Assembly: GCA_044230315.1 (NCBI GenBank)
Contig: JBGARJ010000014.1
Location: 68,700-132,699 of the forward strand
Direction of reading: 5' to 3'
DNA length: 64,000 bases
Source of the DNA: M3007 sp044230315
Lineage (GTDB): Bacteria > Bacteroidota > Bacteroidia > Chitinophagales > Saprospiraceae
Shown: in pieces, positions 37,083 to 44,777 of the stretch
Layout: the number at the start of each line of letters is the position of its first letter
Numbering within the stretch: position 1 is the stretch's first letter
The notes under the pieces: generated by a model
What the model was told of the DNA's origin: nothing
Seen by the model: the letters and a program-made list of their open reading frames with translations, nothing else
Database searches by the model: none
Program-made: the position numbers and the translations under genes

Positions 37083-38063
37083 ATGGCAATGATCTTCATG
37101 GATTTTGAAAAACCCCTCGAGGCCCTGTATGAGCAGTTGGAAAAACTGAAAGAGGTTGGGGAAAAAGGCGAAGTGGATGTGACCGACATGATCCACGAAC
37201 TGGAAACGAAAATCCGGAACAAGCGGATGGAAATTTATGCGAACCTCAGCGGTTGGCAAAAAGTACAACTGTCGCGGCACCCGGAACGGCCGTACACGTT
37301 GTACTACCTCACTACCATGTGCGATAAATTTATCGAGCTTCATGGCGACCGCTGTGGAGGCGACGATCACGCTATCGTCGGCGGCATGGCCAACCTCGAC
37401 GGGCAATCGGTCATGATCATCGGCCACCAAAAGGGCGTGAATACGAAAATGCGCCAGTACCGCAATTTCGGCATGGCCAACCCTGAAGGCTACCGCAAGG
37501 CGCTGCGCCTGATGAAGATGGCCGAACGGTTCAATATCCCGGTGGTTACCCTGATCGATACGCCCGGCGCTTACCCCGGGCTCGAAGCCGAGCAACGGGG
37601 CCAGGCCGAAGCCATTGCCCGCAATTTGTTTGAAATGGCGCAACTGCGCGTACCGATCCTCTGTTACATCATCGGTGAAGGCGCCTCGGGCGGCGCATTG
37701 GGTATCGGCTTGGGCGATAAAGTGTTTATGCTCGAATACACGTGGTATTCGGTGATTTCACCCGAGTCCTGTTCGTCTATTCTCTGGCATTCCTGGGATT
37801 ACAAGGAGACGGCTGCCGAAGCCCTCAAACTCGACGCCGAGAACATGCAGGCTTTTGGCCTGATCGACGGTATCGTAAAGGAACCGCTCGGCGGCGCACA
37901 CAACGGCCCCGAAGAGATGGCCCTGGCGCTTAAAAAGCACGTGTTGGCGGAGTTGAAAAAAATCATGCCACAGGACCCCGACGAACGAATACTGGCGCGA
38001 ATCGCCAAGTACAGTGGGATGGGGCATTACCGCAAGATCAGCCCTGCGCCGGCCGGCAAATAG
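37083..38063 (+). CDS. accA: Acetyl-CoA carboxylase carboxyltransferase subunit alpha
   Basis: A 326-residue subunit that, with AccD, transfers carboxyl from biotin to acetyl-CoA, the first step of fatty-acid synthesis. Start at the ATG at 37083 (MAMIFMDFEKPLEALYEQ), the usual N-terminal helix. The core includes WQKVQLSRHPERPYTLYYL, FIELHGDRCGGDDHAIVGG, PVVTLIDTPGAYPGLEAEQR and IGEGASGGALGIGLGDKV, the crotonase-fold oxyanion and CoA-binding segments. Length and motifs are standard for AccA. The reading frame extends upstream to 36945 without family support. Confidence 0.97.
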   Translation: MAMIFMDFEKPLEALYEQLEKLKEVGEKGEVDVTDMIHELETKIRNKRMEIYANLSGWQKVQLSRHPERPYTLYYLTTMCDKFIELHGDRCGGDDHAIVGGMANLDGQSVMIIGHQKGVNTKMRQYRNFGMANPEGYRKALRLMKMAERFNIPVVTLIDTPGAYPGLEAEQRGQAEAIARNLFEMAQLRVPILCYIIGEGASGGALGIGLGDKVFMLEYTWYSVISPESCSSILWHSWDYKETAAEALKLDAENMQAFGLIDGIVKEPLGGAHNGPEEMALALKKHVLAELKKIMPQDPDERILARIAKYSGMGHYRKISPAPAGK

Positions 38064-38109
38064 CATGGAAGGTAAGCCGGACCTTTTTAGTTGACTAATA
38101 TTTATCGCT

Positions 38110-38664
38110 ATGTTGAAAACGCTTCGCCTTGCTTTGTTCCGCAACGCTTATCGCCGCACCCTCACAGCCCAGAAGCGACGGCGGAAAACCCATACGCTTG
38201 AAAGCGCGCACACGATCGGCATTCTGTTCGACGCCACGGAAGAAAAGGATCGCCGCGAGGTGCTGGAACTGGCGGAACAGCTGGAAAGCAAACGGAAAAA
38301 AGCGCGACTTCTCGGCTTCGTCGATATAAAAAAACCGCTTGGCCAGACCTTGTTCCCGCAATTTACCCAAAAAGACCTGCGCTTCAACGGCGTGCCCGAT
38401 GGCGAAGCCATCAAGGCCTTTGTTGCTGAAAATTTTGACCTGCTCATTTGCCTCAACCCGGAACACGTCCCGGCCTTGCAATGGATCGCTGCTGCCTCGC
38501 ATGCGGCTATGAAGATCGGCACGGCAACCACTGCCCAAGCCAACGATTTCGACCTGGTGGTGGAAACGCCGGCAGATAAAGGCATACGGTTCTTTATCCA
38601 GCAGTTAGATTTATATCTCGATAAAATTGTCCTGACCAAATATGAGCCTGCAACAGCGCTTTAG
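38110..38664 (+). CDS. Conserved hypothetical protein (DUF6913-like), coupled to dapA
   Basis: A 184-residue soluble protein with a basic N-terminus (AYRRTLTAQKRRRKTHTLES) followed by an alpha/beta region (TIGILFDATEEKDRREVLELA ... LLICLNPEHVPALQWIAAAS ... FDLVVETPADKGIRFFIQQL). The pattern resembles the Bacteroidota family DUF6913, which has no known function. It overlaps the start of dapA by 23 bp in a different frame, so it is very likely co-translated with it. Confidence 0.7.
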   Translation: MLKTLRLALFRNAYRRTLTAQKRRRKTHTLESAHTIGILFDATEEKDRREVLELAEQLESKRKKARLLGFVDIKKPLGQTLFPQFTQKDLRFNGVPDGEAIKAFVAENFDLLICLNPEHVPALQWIAAASHAAMKIGTATTAQANDFDLVVETPADKGIRFFIQQLDLYLDKIVLTKYEPATAL

Positions 38665-39532
38665 AGGCACCGGCGTCGCCCTGGTCACCCCGTTTAAAAA
38701 CGGAAAGATCGATTGGGAAGACCTGGAAAAGATCATCGAACACGTCACCGCCGGCGGCGTCGAATTCCTGGTCAGCTTGGGTACCACCGGCGAATCGGCC
38801 ACTATTTCGGAAGAAGAGCACCGGCAAATCCTGGATTTTACGATCAAAATTAACCGCGGTCGCCTGCCGGTAGTGGCGGGCGTGTTTGGGGGCAACAACA
38901 CTGCTGCCATGGTGGAAAAGATCCAGGGCTTCAATTTTGATGGCATCGACGCCATTCTTTCGAGTAACCCCGCCTACAACAAACCCGGCCAGGAAGGCAT
39001 TTTCCAGCATTATATGGCATTGGCCGAGGTTTCGCCCCGTCCGATCATCATTTACAACGTGCCGAGTCGCACGGCTTCCAACATGTCGGCCGAAACGACC
39101 CTTCGCCTGGCTAATGCGAGCGATAATTTCCTGGGCGTCAAGGAAGCCAGCGACGACATCTACCAGGTGATGAAGATCATCAAAGGGAAACCCAAGGACT
39201 TTCTGGTCCTGAGCGGCGATGATTTTATCACCCTGCCGCTGATCGCAACCGGCGGCGACGGGGTTATCTCCGTTATCGCCAATACAACGCCCCGCCCCTT
39301 CACCGATATGGTACGCGCAGCGCTTCGGTACGACATGCCTACCGCTCAGCAACTGAACCTGAAATTGCTCGAACTCTACCGGCTGTTATTTACGGAAGGG
39401 AACCCTGTTGGGGTAAAGGCGGCGATGGAACTTCAGGGGCTTTGCAGCCGGGAAGTACGGCTGCCCCTGGTGCCGATGACTGAAAACGGGGTGCATTTGC
39501 TGATGGCCGAACTGGAAAAGGTACTCGCCTAG
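38642..39532 (+). CDS. dapA: 4-hydroxy-tetrahydrodipicolinate synthase
   Basis: A 296-residue TIM-barrel aldolase condensing pyruvate with aspartate semialdehyde in lysine/diaminopimelate synthesis. The signature FLVSLGTTGESATISEEEH lies in strand 2, the catalytic Tyr is in IIIYNVPSRTASNMS, and the Schiff-base Lys is in NFLGVKEASDD. The C-terminal PVGVKAAMELQG is also typical. The start, MSLQQRFRGTGVALVTPF, is the standard DapA opening and overlaps the preceding gene. Confidence 0.97.
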   Translation: MSLQQRFRGTGVALVTPFKNGKIDWEDLEKIIEHVTAGGVEFLVSLGTTGESATISEEEHRQILDFTIKINRGRLPVVAGVFGGNNTAAMVEKIQGFNFDGIDAILSSNPAYNKPGQEGIFQHYMALAEVSPRPIIIYNVPSRTASNMSAETTLRLANASDNFLGVKEASDDIYQVMKIIKGKPKDFLVLSGDDFITLPLIATGGDGVISVIANTTPRPFTDMVRAALRYDMPTAQQLNLKLLELYRLLFTEGNPVGVKAAMELQGLCSREVRLPLVPMTENGVHLLMAELEKVLA

Positions 39533-39964
39533 CGGTCAACCAATTTAGATTTTGAAACGATCTGCTGGTCCGTTGTCTGGCTTTTGGTTACAGTGGAGTA
39601 TTCCGTCCCTTGTCTGGCATTGTCCCTTTTCTTTTGCTCGCCCAAAAGAAAAGGCTGTCCTCCCGGCAGTGCCAACGACCTGCGGGGATTGCACTGTTTT
39701 TGACAGGGCATGGTGGTATTTTGTGGGACATTGAATCTCAAGTTCCGGGTCAAAAAAGGCGCACCGCCTGACGGCGGACCATCCCCTTCGGCCGGGCATA
39801 CCTCGCGGACGGCAGAAGGCGCTCTAATTCGGGAAGGTTACGTGGTTGCCAATATAAATTGGTTAACCGCTGAAACAGAATCGGGATTTTCCAACCGAAG
39901 CAACGCAGTCGTAAAAAACGCGCTTTGCCCGGATCGGAAAATCCCAAGTGCATTTGTAGTCCGA
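39533..39964. other. Non-coding stretch with a perfect 12-bp hairpin
   Basis: About 430 bp after dapA without a supportable gene. CCTTTTCTTTTG (39625-39636) and CAAAAGAAAAGG (39643-39654) form a perfect 12-bp stem with a CTCGCC loop. Several open frames of 60-114 codons cross it on both strands, but none has a recognisable domain. Confidence 0.55.
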
Positions 39965-40081
39965 TTATTCGGGCGTTATCTCTCGTGCTTGCCCAAACCG
40001 GAGCAAGTAACCATAGGGGTCTTTGATCCCAAATTCCCGCAAGCCGTAGTCTAACGTTACCGGCGGCCATCGGTACAGCAT
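39965..40081 (-). pseudogene. C-terminal remnant of a VOC (glyoxalase/bleomycin-resistance) family protein
   Basis: On the minus strand, 38 codons before the stop at 39965 read ...WPPVTLDYGLREFGIKDP then YGYLLRFGQAREITPE. This is the characteristic final strands of a vicinal-oxygen-chelate domain (G-x-K/R-D-P-x-G-x-x-L-x-F-G). No upstream coding sequence for the remaining ~90 residues is present before recA at 40147, so it is a truncated relic. Confidence 0.55.
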
Positions 40082-40146
40082 GAGGATCAATAAGTGTGGT
40101 GGAAGGCTTTTACCGCCATATGTTCACCCGAACAACGTCTTAATTC

Positions 40147-41220
40147 TTAATAATCTTCCTCGCTCAACCCATCGTCGCCGGCGGCAACGACTGCCGGGGC
40201 TGCGTGCTGCCGGATTTGACCGGAAGACGCTTTTTCCTTGATCTTTTGCTCGATTTCGGCAGCCATTTCCGGGTTGTCGTGCAGAAACTGTTTGGCGGCA
40301 TCGCGCCCCTGGGCAATTTTAGCGCCGTCGTAGCTGTACCAGGCGCCACTTTTCTGGATAATGTCCAGATCCGAACCCAAGTCGATGATTTCACCCACCT
40401 TGGATATGCCTTCCCCGAAAATGATGTCAAACGAAGCCACGCGGAAAGGCGGCGCCAGTTTGTTTTTCACCACTTTGACCTTTACCTGGTTGCCGATCAC
40501 GTTGCCGTCTTTGTCTTTCATGGCGGCGCCGCTTTTGCGAATATCAAGGCGAACAGAGGCGTAAAACTTCAGCGCGTTGCCGCCCGTGGTCGTTTCCGGA
40601 TTGCCAAACATGACTCCGATTTTTTCACGCAGCTGATTGATAAAAATACAGGAGCAACCCGTACGGCCGATAGCGGCGACGAGTTTACGCATGGCCTGAC
40701 TCATAAGACGGGCCTGCAAACCCATTTTCGAATCGCCCATTTCTCCTTCGATCTCCGAGCGGGGGACGAGTGCGGCGACCGAGTCGATCACCACAATGTC
40801 CACAGCGCCCGAGCGGATCAGGTTTTCGGCAATTTCCAGGGCCTGCTCGCCATTGTCGGGCTGGCTGATCAGGAGGTTGTTGACATCCACCCCGAGGTTT
40901 TCCGCGTAGAAGCGGTCAAAAGCGTGCTCCGCGTCGATGATAGCCGCAATGCCGCCTTTTTTCTGGCATTCGGCCACAGCATGGATGGCCAGGGTGGTTT
41001 TGCCCGACGATTCGGGGCCGTAGATCTCAATAATCCGGCCTTTCGGATAACCGTAGCATCCAAGCGCCATATCGAGACCCAATGATCCGGATGGAATAAC
41101 CTCCACCTCAATAGCCTGCTTATCGCCCAACCGCATGATGGTGCCTTTCCCGTAGGTTTTGTCGAGGCGGTCTATGGTGGATTGTAATGTCTTGAGTTTG
41201 TTTTCTTGTTCGGTCGACAT
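40147..41220 (-). CDS. recA: Recombinase A
   Basis: A 357-residue DNA-dependent ATPase for homologous recombination and SOS induction. The ATG at 41220 (MSTEQENKLKTLQ) gives the usual Bacteroidota N-terminus; an in-frame ATG at 41253 is less likely. Seen are the P-loop GPESSGKTTLAIH, KGGIAAIIDAEHAFD, the Walker B region VDIVVIDSVAALVPR, loop L2 with GVMFGNPETTTGGNALKFY, and the acidic C-terminus (DDGLSEEDY). The gene is intact. A putative -7 element is at 41251-41258. Confidence 0.98.
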   Translation of the reverse strand: MSTEQENKLKTLQSTIDRLDKTYGKGTIMRLGDKQAIEVEVIPSGSLGLDMALGCYGYPKGRIIEIYGPESSGKTTLAIHAVAECQKKGGIAAIIDAEHAFDRFYAENLGVDVNNLLISQPDNGEQALEIAENLIRSGAVDIVVIDSVAALVPRSEIEGEMGDSKMGLQARLMSQAMRKLVAAIGRTGCSCIFINQLREKIGVMFGNPETTTGGNALKFYASVRLDIRKSGAAMKDKDGNVIGNQVKVKVVKNKLAPPFRVASFDIIFGEGISKVGEIIDLGSDLDIIQKSGAWYSYDGAKIAQGRDAAKQFLHDNPEMAAEIEQKIKEKASSGQIRQHAAPAVVAAGDDGLSEEDY

Positions 41221-41250
41221 ATGTGCTGCGATGTTTATTGAAAGTGTGGA

Positions 41251-41258
41251 CAAAAATA
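41251..41258 (-). promoter_or_regulatory. Putative -7 element for recA
   Basis: Minus-strand TATTTTTG matches TAnnTTTG, 31-38 bp upstream of the recA ATG. No LexA-type palindrome was recognised nearby. Confidence 0.3.
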
Positions 41259-41477
41259 AACAAAATGTTTTTATGTATGTACGCCCTCAAGTATTTTTTT
41301 TAATCTAATATATCACTAAAAATATCTAAGTGACTAATAATCAAATTTATATACAAAATATATGTGCAGAAAAATTTTACAGGAAACGCGAATAATTGCA
41401 TTAGTACAGCCAGTTTCTGCGGCTGTAAATCGAATTTTTTGTTCCAAGGGCCACCCTCAAAACCTATTTTTTGTTTT

Positions 41478-41568
41478 AACAATAGTCCGGTATATTTTGG
41501 CGCCCTCGCCAACAACATGCGCCAGGCTTCATTTTCAACGGTTTGCAAAAACCTCCCCGACTACTGTT
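41478..41568. repeat. Dispersed fold-back element C (short form)
   Basis: Ends are inverted copies: AACAATAGTCCGG (41478-41490) and CCGACTACTGTT (41557-41568). The internal sequence, read on the minus strand (GTTTTTGCAAACCGTTGAAA, then ATGAAGC, then CATGTTGTTGGCGAGGGCG), closely matches element D at 58615-58764. It sits between recA and the ferredoxin-NADP reductase-like gene; the rest of 41221-41586 is AT-rich and featureless. Confidence 0.75.
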
Positions 41569-41586
41569 TAAACAAACAACCGCTTT

Positions 41587-42315
41587 TTACCCGTACAACT
41601 CGAAATAGATTTGCTGGCGCTCGTACCCCAGCCGAACCATCAGATTGGCCACTGCCGCATCGATCATATTGCTCCAGCCGCAGAGGTAAAACCGGACGTC
41701 CGGGCGGGGCACGGCGTACTGCTCCAGGTAAACCTGGTGTACATAGCCCCGGTAACCCCACCAGTCGGGCTGGCGCGAAAGGGTAACATCGTACCGGAAA
41801 CCCGGCATGGTATGCGTCAGTACTTCAAATTCTTCCCGGTACAGGATATCAGCCTCCACACGGGTACCGAAAATGAGGTGAATACTGCGGTGCGGTTTGC
41901 CGGTATGCTGCAAATCGCGCAACATGCTGCGAAAAGGCGCCACTCCGGTACCTGTGCAGACCAACACGAGGTCGGTCTCGATCGTTTCGGGCAGGATAAA
42001 ACCGCCGTCGGGACCCTTCCAGCGCAAAATGCTCCCGACACGCACTTCCTCGAACAAATACCGGGAACCGAGTCCATCGGGTGCGCGCACCACGCAAAGT
42101 TCCAGCGCCCGCGAATCGTCGTCGGGCGCATTGGCGATCGAATAACTGCGCCAACGCTGGGCGCGCTTTTCACCGATCGGCAAATCCATCGTGATAAACT
42201 GCCCAGCCTGAAACGCGGGGTGTTCCAGGTTGGGCGTCTCCAGCCAGAAACGCTTTACATTCGGACTGGCCGGCTCAATTTTCGTGACAACGCTTTCGTA
42301 CCAGGTAGTGGGCAT
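41587..42315 (-). CDS. Ferredoxin/flavodoxin-NADP reductase-like FAD oxidoreductase
   Basis: A 242-residue soluble flavoprotein of the ferredoxin-NADP+ reductase superfamily. The FAD-binding barrel has RWRSYSIANAPDD (the R-x-Y-S motif). The NAD(P) part has LVCTGTGVAPFRSMLRDL, IHLIFGTRVEADILY and FYLCGWSNMIDAA. It is short and has no [2Fe-2S] domain, so it exchanges electrons with a separate ferredoxin, flavodoxin or oxygenase. The physiological partner is not in the window. Confidence 0.88.
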   Translation of the reverse strand: MPTTWYESVVTKIEPASPNVKRFWLETPNLEHPAFQAGQFITMDLPIGEKRAQRWRSYSIANAPDDDSRALELCVVRAPDGLGSRYLFEEVRVGSILRWKGPDGGFILPETIETDLVLVCTGTGVAPFRSMLRDLQHTGKPHRSIHLIFGTRVEADILYREEFEVLTHTMPGFRYDVTLSRQPDWWGYRGYVHQVYLEQYAVPRPDVRFYLCGWSNMIDAAVANLMVRLGYERQQIYFELYG

Positions 42316-42411
42316 GGGCGGTATGGTTGAGCAGGTTTGGCGCGGTTGCTAAATTTATTTTGAAGGCATAAAGAGACGATAACAGCGGGATTGCGGCAAT
42401 GTTTTCGGCCT

Positions 42412-43347
42412 TTACAAAACCATTTCCTGGTAGGGAATGCAGGTGGAAAACCCTTTTTTATCAAAGTATTCCATTGCGTCGCCGTCGTCTTCGGTAGAAA
42501 CAGCCAATACAAAATCGCCTCCCCAGGCGCCCAGACTTTTGATCACGCCGGGGAAACCCGCAAAAAACATATCCTGGGCCCTCGGCAACTCCAGGGCTTG
42601 CGCAATTTGCCGTTCGTGCTCGAGCAGTACGGCGGCAAATTCCGGCAGGCTTTGAGCCGCCAGGCATTGCCGGGTAAGGGCCGAAATGGCGTTGACCAAA
42701 CCGGAATTTGCCCGCAACGGGCTGGCGCGGTACCGCCCAATGCCTTCACGGCTGTTTTGTTTTTTCCCCAGAAAAACAAAAAACAGCTGCGCGGCAAACG
42801 CCGGCTGAAAAGCAACCGGCTGAACGACCGGCCCGCGCTCCGCACTTATCTGGTACAATAAGGGGCCTTCGGCGTATGCACAGGCAATATCATACCCTGA
42901 GCCGCCCAGCGTTTCGGCCAGCACCCGGTACGGATCGACCTTGGCCCAATTGGCCAGCGCAGCAATAAGTGTGCTGCTGGTGCCGAGCCCCCAATTTCGC
43001 GGGAAATCGGTCAGCGTCCGGGCGGTATAGCCCTGGTTGCCGGCCAGGAAATCCGGGTTTTGCCGGCGGCAAGCCTGCAGCATTTGCTGGAGCACGCCGG
43101 CAGTCTTGTCGTGGGTCGCAGTCCGAATGTTCAGGCCGGGCAGCCCAATTGCCGCCTCAAACCACACGGCGCCATGCCGGTCGCGACTGGTCCAGAGCAG
43201 TTGGCCCGGCTTTTCGTCAGCAAAGATTTCAAGATGCTGCCCGTAGCGCACCGGCACGGCCAGGGCCAGGGCCCCGTCGAGTACGGCATATTCGCCGGTG
43301 AGCAGGAGTTTGCCGTGTGGATACGTCGACCAAATCGGTTCGTTCAT
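42412..43347 (-). CDS. GYDIA-family GHMP kinase
   Basis: A 311-residue GHMP-superfamily small-molecule kinase. Start at the ATG at 43347, which overlaps the aroA stop by 4 bp (ATGA), rather than the longer open frame to 43527. It has HGKLLLTGEYAVLDGALALA (motif 1), NWGLGTSSTLIAALANW (ATP loop) and GGSGYDIACAYAEGPLLY, the motif that names the Bacteroidota GYDIA family. These replace or resemble mevalonate-pathway kinases in isoprenoid synthesis, but the exact substrate is unproven. Translational coupling to aroA is clear. Confidence 0.9.
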   Translation of the reverse strand: MNEPIWSTYPHGKLLLTGEYAVLDGALALAVPVRYGQHLEIFADEKPGQLLWTSRDRHGAVWFEAAIGLPGLNIRTATHDKTAGVLQQMLQACRRQNPDFLAGNQGYTARTLTDFPRNWGLGTSSTLIAALANWAKVDPYRVLAETLGGSGYDIACAYAEGPLLYQISAERGPVVQPVAFQPAFAAQLFFVFLGKKQNSREGIGRYRASPLRANSGLVNAISALTRQCLAAQSLPEFAAVLLEHERQIAQALELPRAQDMFFAGFPGVIKSLGAWGGDFVLAVSTEDDGDAMEYFDKKGFSTCIPYQEMVL

Positions 43348-44603
43348 AGCGCTTCCGTTTTTTGAACCGTGAAACCCATCGTATGCAGGTGCTCCCAAAA
43401 TCCGGGGTACGATTTGGCCACGACCCCTGGATGCTCGATTTCCACGGGATGGAGGAGCGCCAGCGTGGCAAAAGCCATGGCCATCCGGTGATCGCCATAG
43501 GTGGCAAAGCGTGGCGTGGCGTTCCAAGCCGCTTTGCCCTCCAAACGGTACCCTCCTCCGGCGGATGCTTCCGCCCGGTCGAAGGTGACGCCAACTTTAG
43601 CCAACTCCGTCGTCAGGGCAGCTGTGCGGTCGGTTTCCTTTATGGCCAAGGTTTCGAGTCCGGTAAAATGACCCGGCGTGCCCAGCCCCGCGCACAATAC
43701 GGCCAGGGTTTGGGCGATATCGGGGCATTCGAGGAAGTTCCACTGAAAAGGCGGAATTGCTTTTGTCCCGTTTTTATGCAGCATAATGCCGGCTTCGGTG
43801 GCTATGGTGCCTACGCCAAAATGTTCCATCATATGCATCAGTACTGCATCGCCCTGCCAGCTGTCGGGAAACAGCCCGTGCAACGCGAGTTCCGCTTCGC
43901 CGGCCAGGGCAGCCAGGGCATACCAGTAGGATGCTGCCGACCAGTCGGCTTCGATCCGGAGTGGGTGCGGGGTGTAGCGGCCCGGACGCACGCGAATAGC
44001 CTGCCCTTCCCAAATGGCCTCCGCGCCGAAATATTGCATCATGCGCAAGGTCATGTCGAGGTATGGGCGCGACACGAGCCGGCCTTCGGGGAGGAGGCGC
44101 AACCCTTCGGGCAGATATGGCCCGATCAGCAGCAGTGCCGATAAAAACTGGCTGCTCACGCCGGCGTCGATGCGGACCGTGTTGCCCTGTCGACCGATCT
44201 GCGCCGGGCCGCCGATCCGGAGCGGCGGATAGCCCGGGTTTTCCAGGTATTGGATCTCGGCGCCCAGGCTGCGGAGTGCGTCCACCAGTGCGCCGACCGG
44301 GCGTTGGCGCATGCGGACCGAGCCGGTGAGCACTTGCGCGCCCGGCTGCAGCGCCAAAAAAGCTGTGAGGAAGCGGAAGGTGGTACCCGCGTCGCCCGCG
44401 TCGTAGATGTCGGCCGGGTGGCGCAGCAGGTCGAGCAGTGTATTGGTATCCTTAGCGGAAGACAAATGACTGAGCCAGTCGGCCGGATCGGCGCCGCACA
44501 GGGCCAGTATGATCAGCGCGCGGTTGCTCAGGCTCTTTGAGCCGTCGAGGGTGATGGCGCCGCGGAGGCTGCGGTCGGGTTTGGAGATGCGCATGAGATC
44601 CAT
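43344..44603 (-). CDS. aroA: 3-phosphoshikimate 1-carboxyvinyltransferase (EPSP synthase)
   Basis: A 419-residue enzyme joining PEP to shikimate-3-phosphate in aromatic amino acid synthesis. The N-terminal DGSKSLSNRALIILALCG is the substrate-binding signature. It is followed by DAGDAGTTFRFLTAFLAL and SVRMRQRPVGALVDALRSLG, and in the second half LETLAIKETDRTAALTTEL and TYGDHRMAMAFA. The N-terminal segment contains a Lys-x-x-x-Asn-Arg pattern, as expected. Upstream gene of a two-gene unit with the GHMP kinase. Confidence 0.95.
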   Translation of the reverse strand: MDLMRISKPDRSLRGAITLDGSKSLSNRALIILALCGADPADWLSHLSSAKDTNTLLDLLRHPADIYDAGDAGTTFRFLTAFLALQPGAQVLTGSVRMRQRPVGALVDALRSLGAEIQYLENPGYPPLRIGGPAQIGRQGNTVRIDAGVSSQFLSALLLIGPYLPEGLRLLPEGRLVSRPYLDMTLRMMQYFGAEAIWEGQAIRVRPGRYTPHPLRIEADWSAASYWYALAALAGEAELALHGLFPDSWQGDAVLMHMMEHFGVGTIATEAGIMLHKNGTKAIPPFQWNFLECPDIAQTLAVLCAGLGTPGHFTGLETLAIKETDRTAALTTELAKVGVTFDRAEASAGGGYRLEGKAAWNATPRFATYGDHRMAMAFATLALLHPVEIEHPGVVAKSYPGFWEHLHTMGFTVQKTEAL

Positions 44604-44739
44604 TGCGGGGCAAAGTAACGGGAAATTTCAGGGTGGCGCTTCGGGAGCGTTGATTCACGCGGAGGGCAAAGTGGTAGCGGATTAAGGATTCTAAAGGCCA
44701 GTACTGACAAGGGTAAATACGCCGGGAGGTTGATTCCAC

Positions 44740-44747
44740 TAATTTTG
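44740..44747 (+). promoter_or_regulatory. Putative -7 element for the histidine kinase gene
   Basis: TAATTTTG fits TAnnTTTG and lies 31 bp before the ATG at 44778; no clear -33 element. Confidence 0.3.
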
Positions 44748-44777
44748 TTCCATCATTCCTGATCAAACAACATTTGT

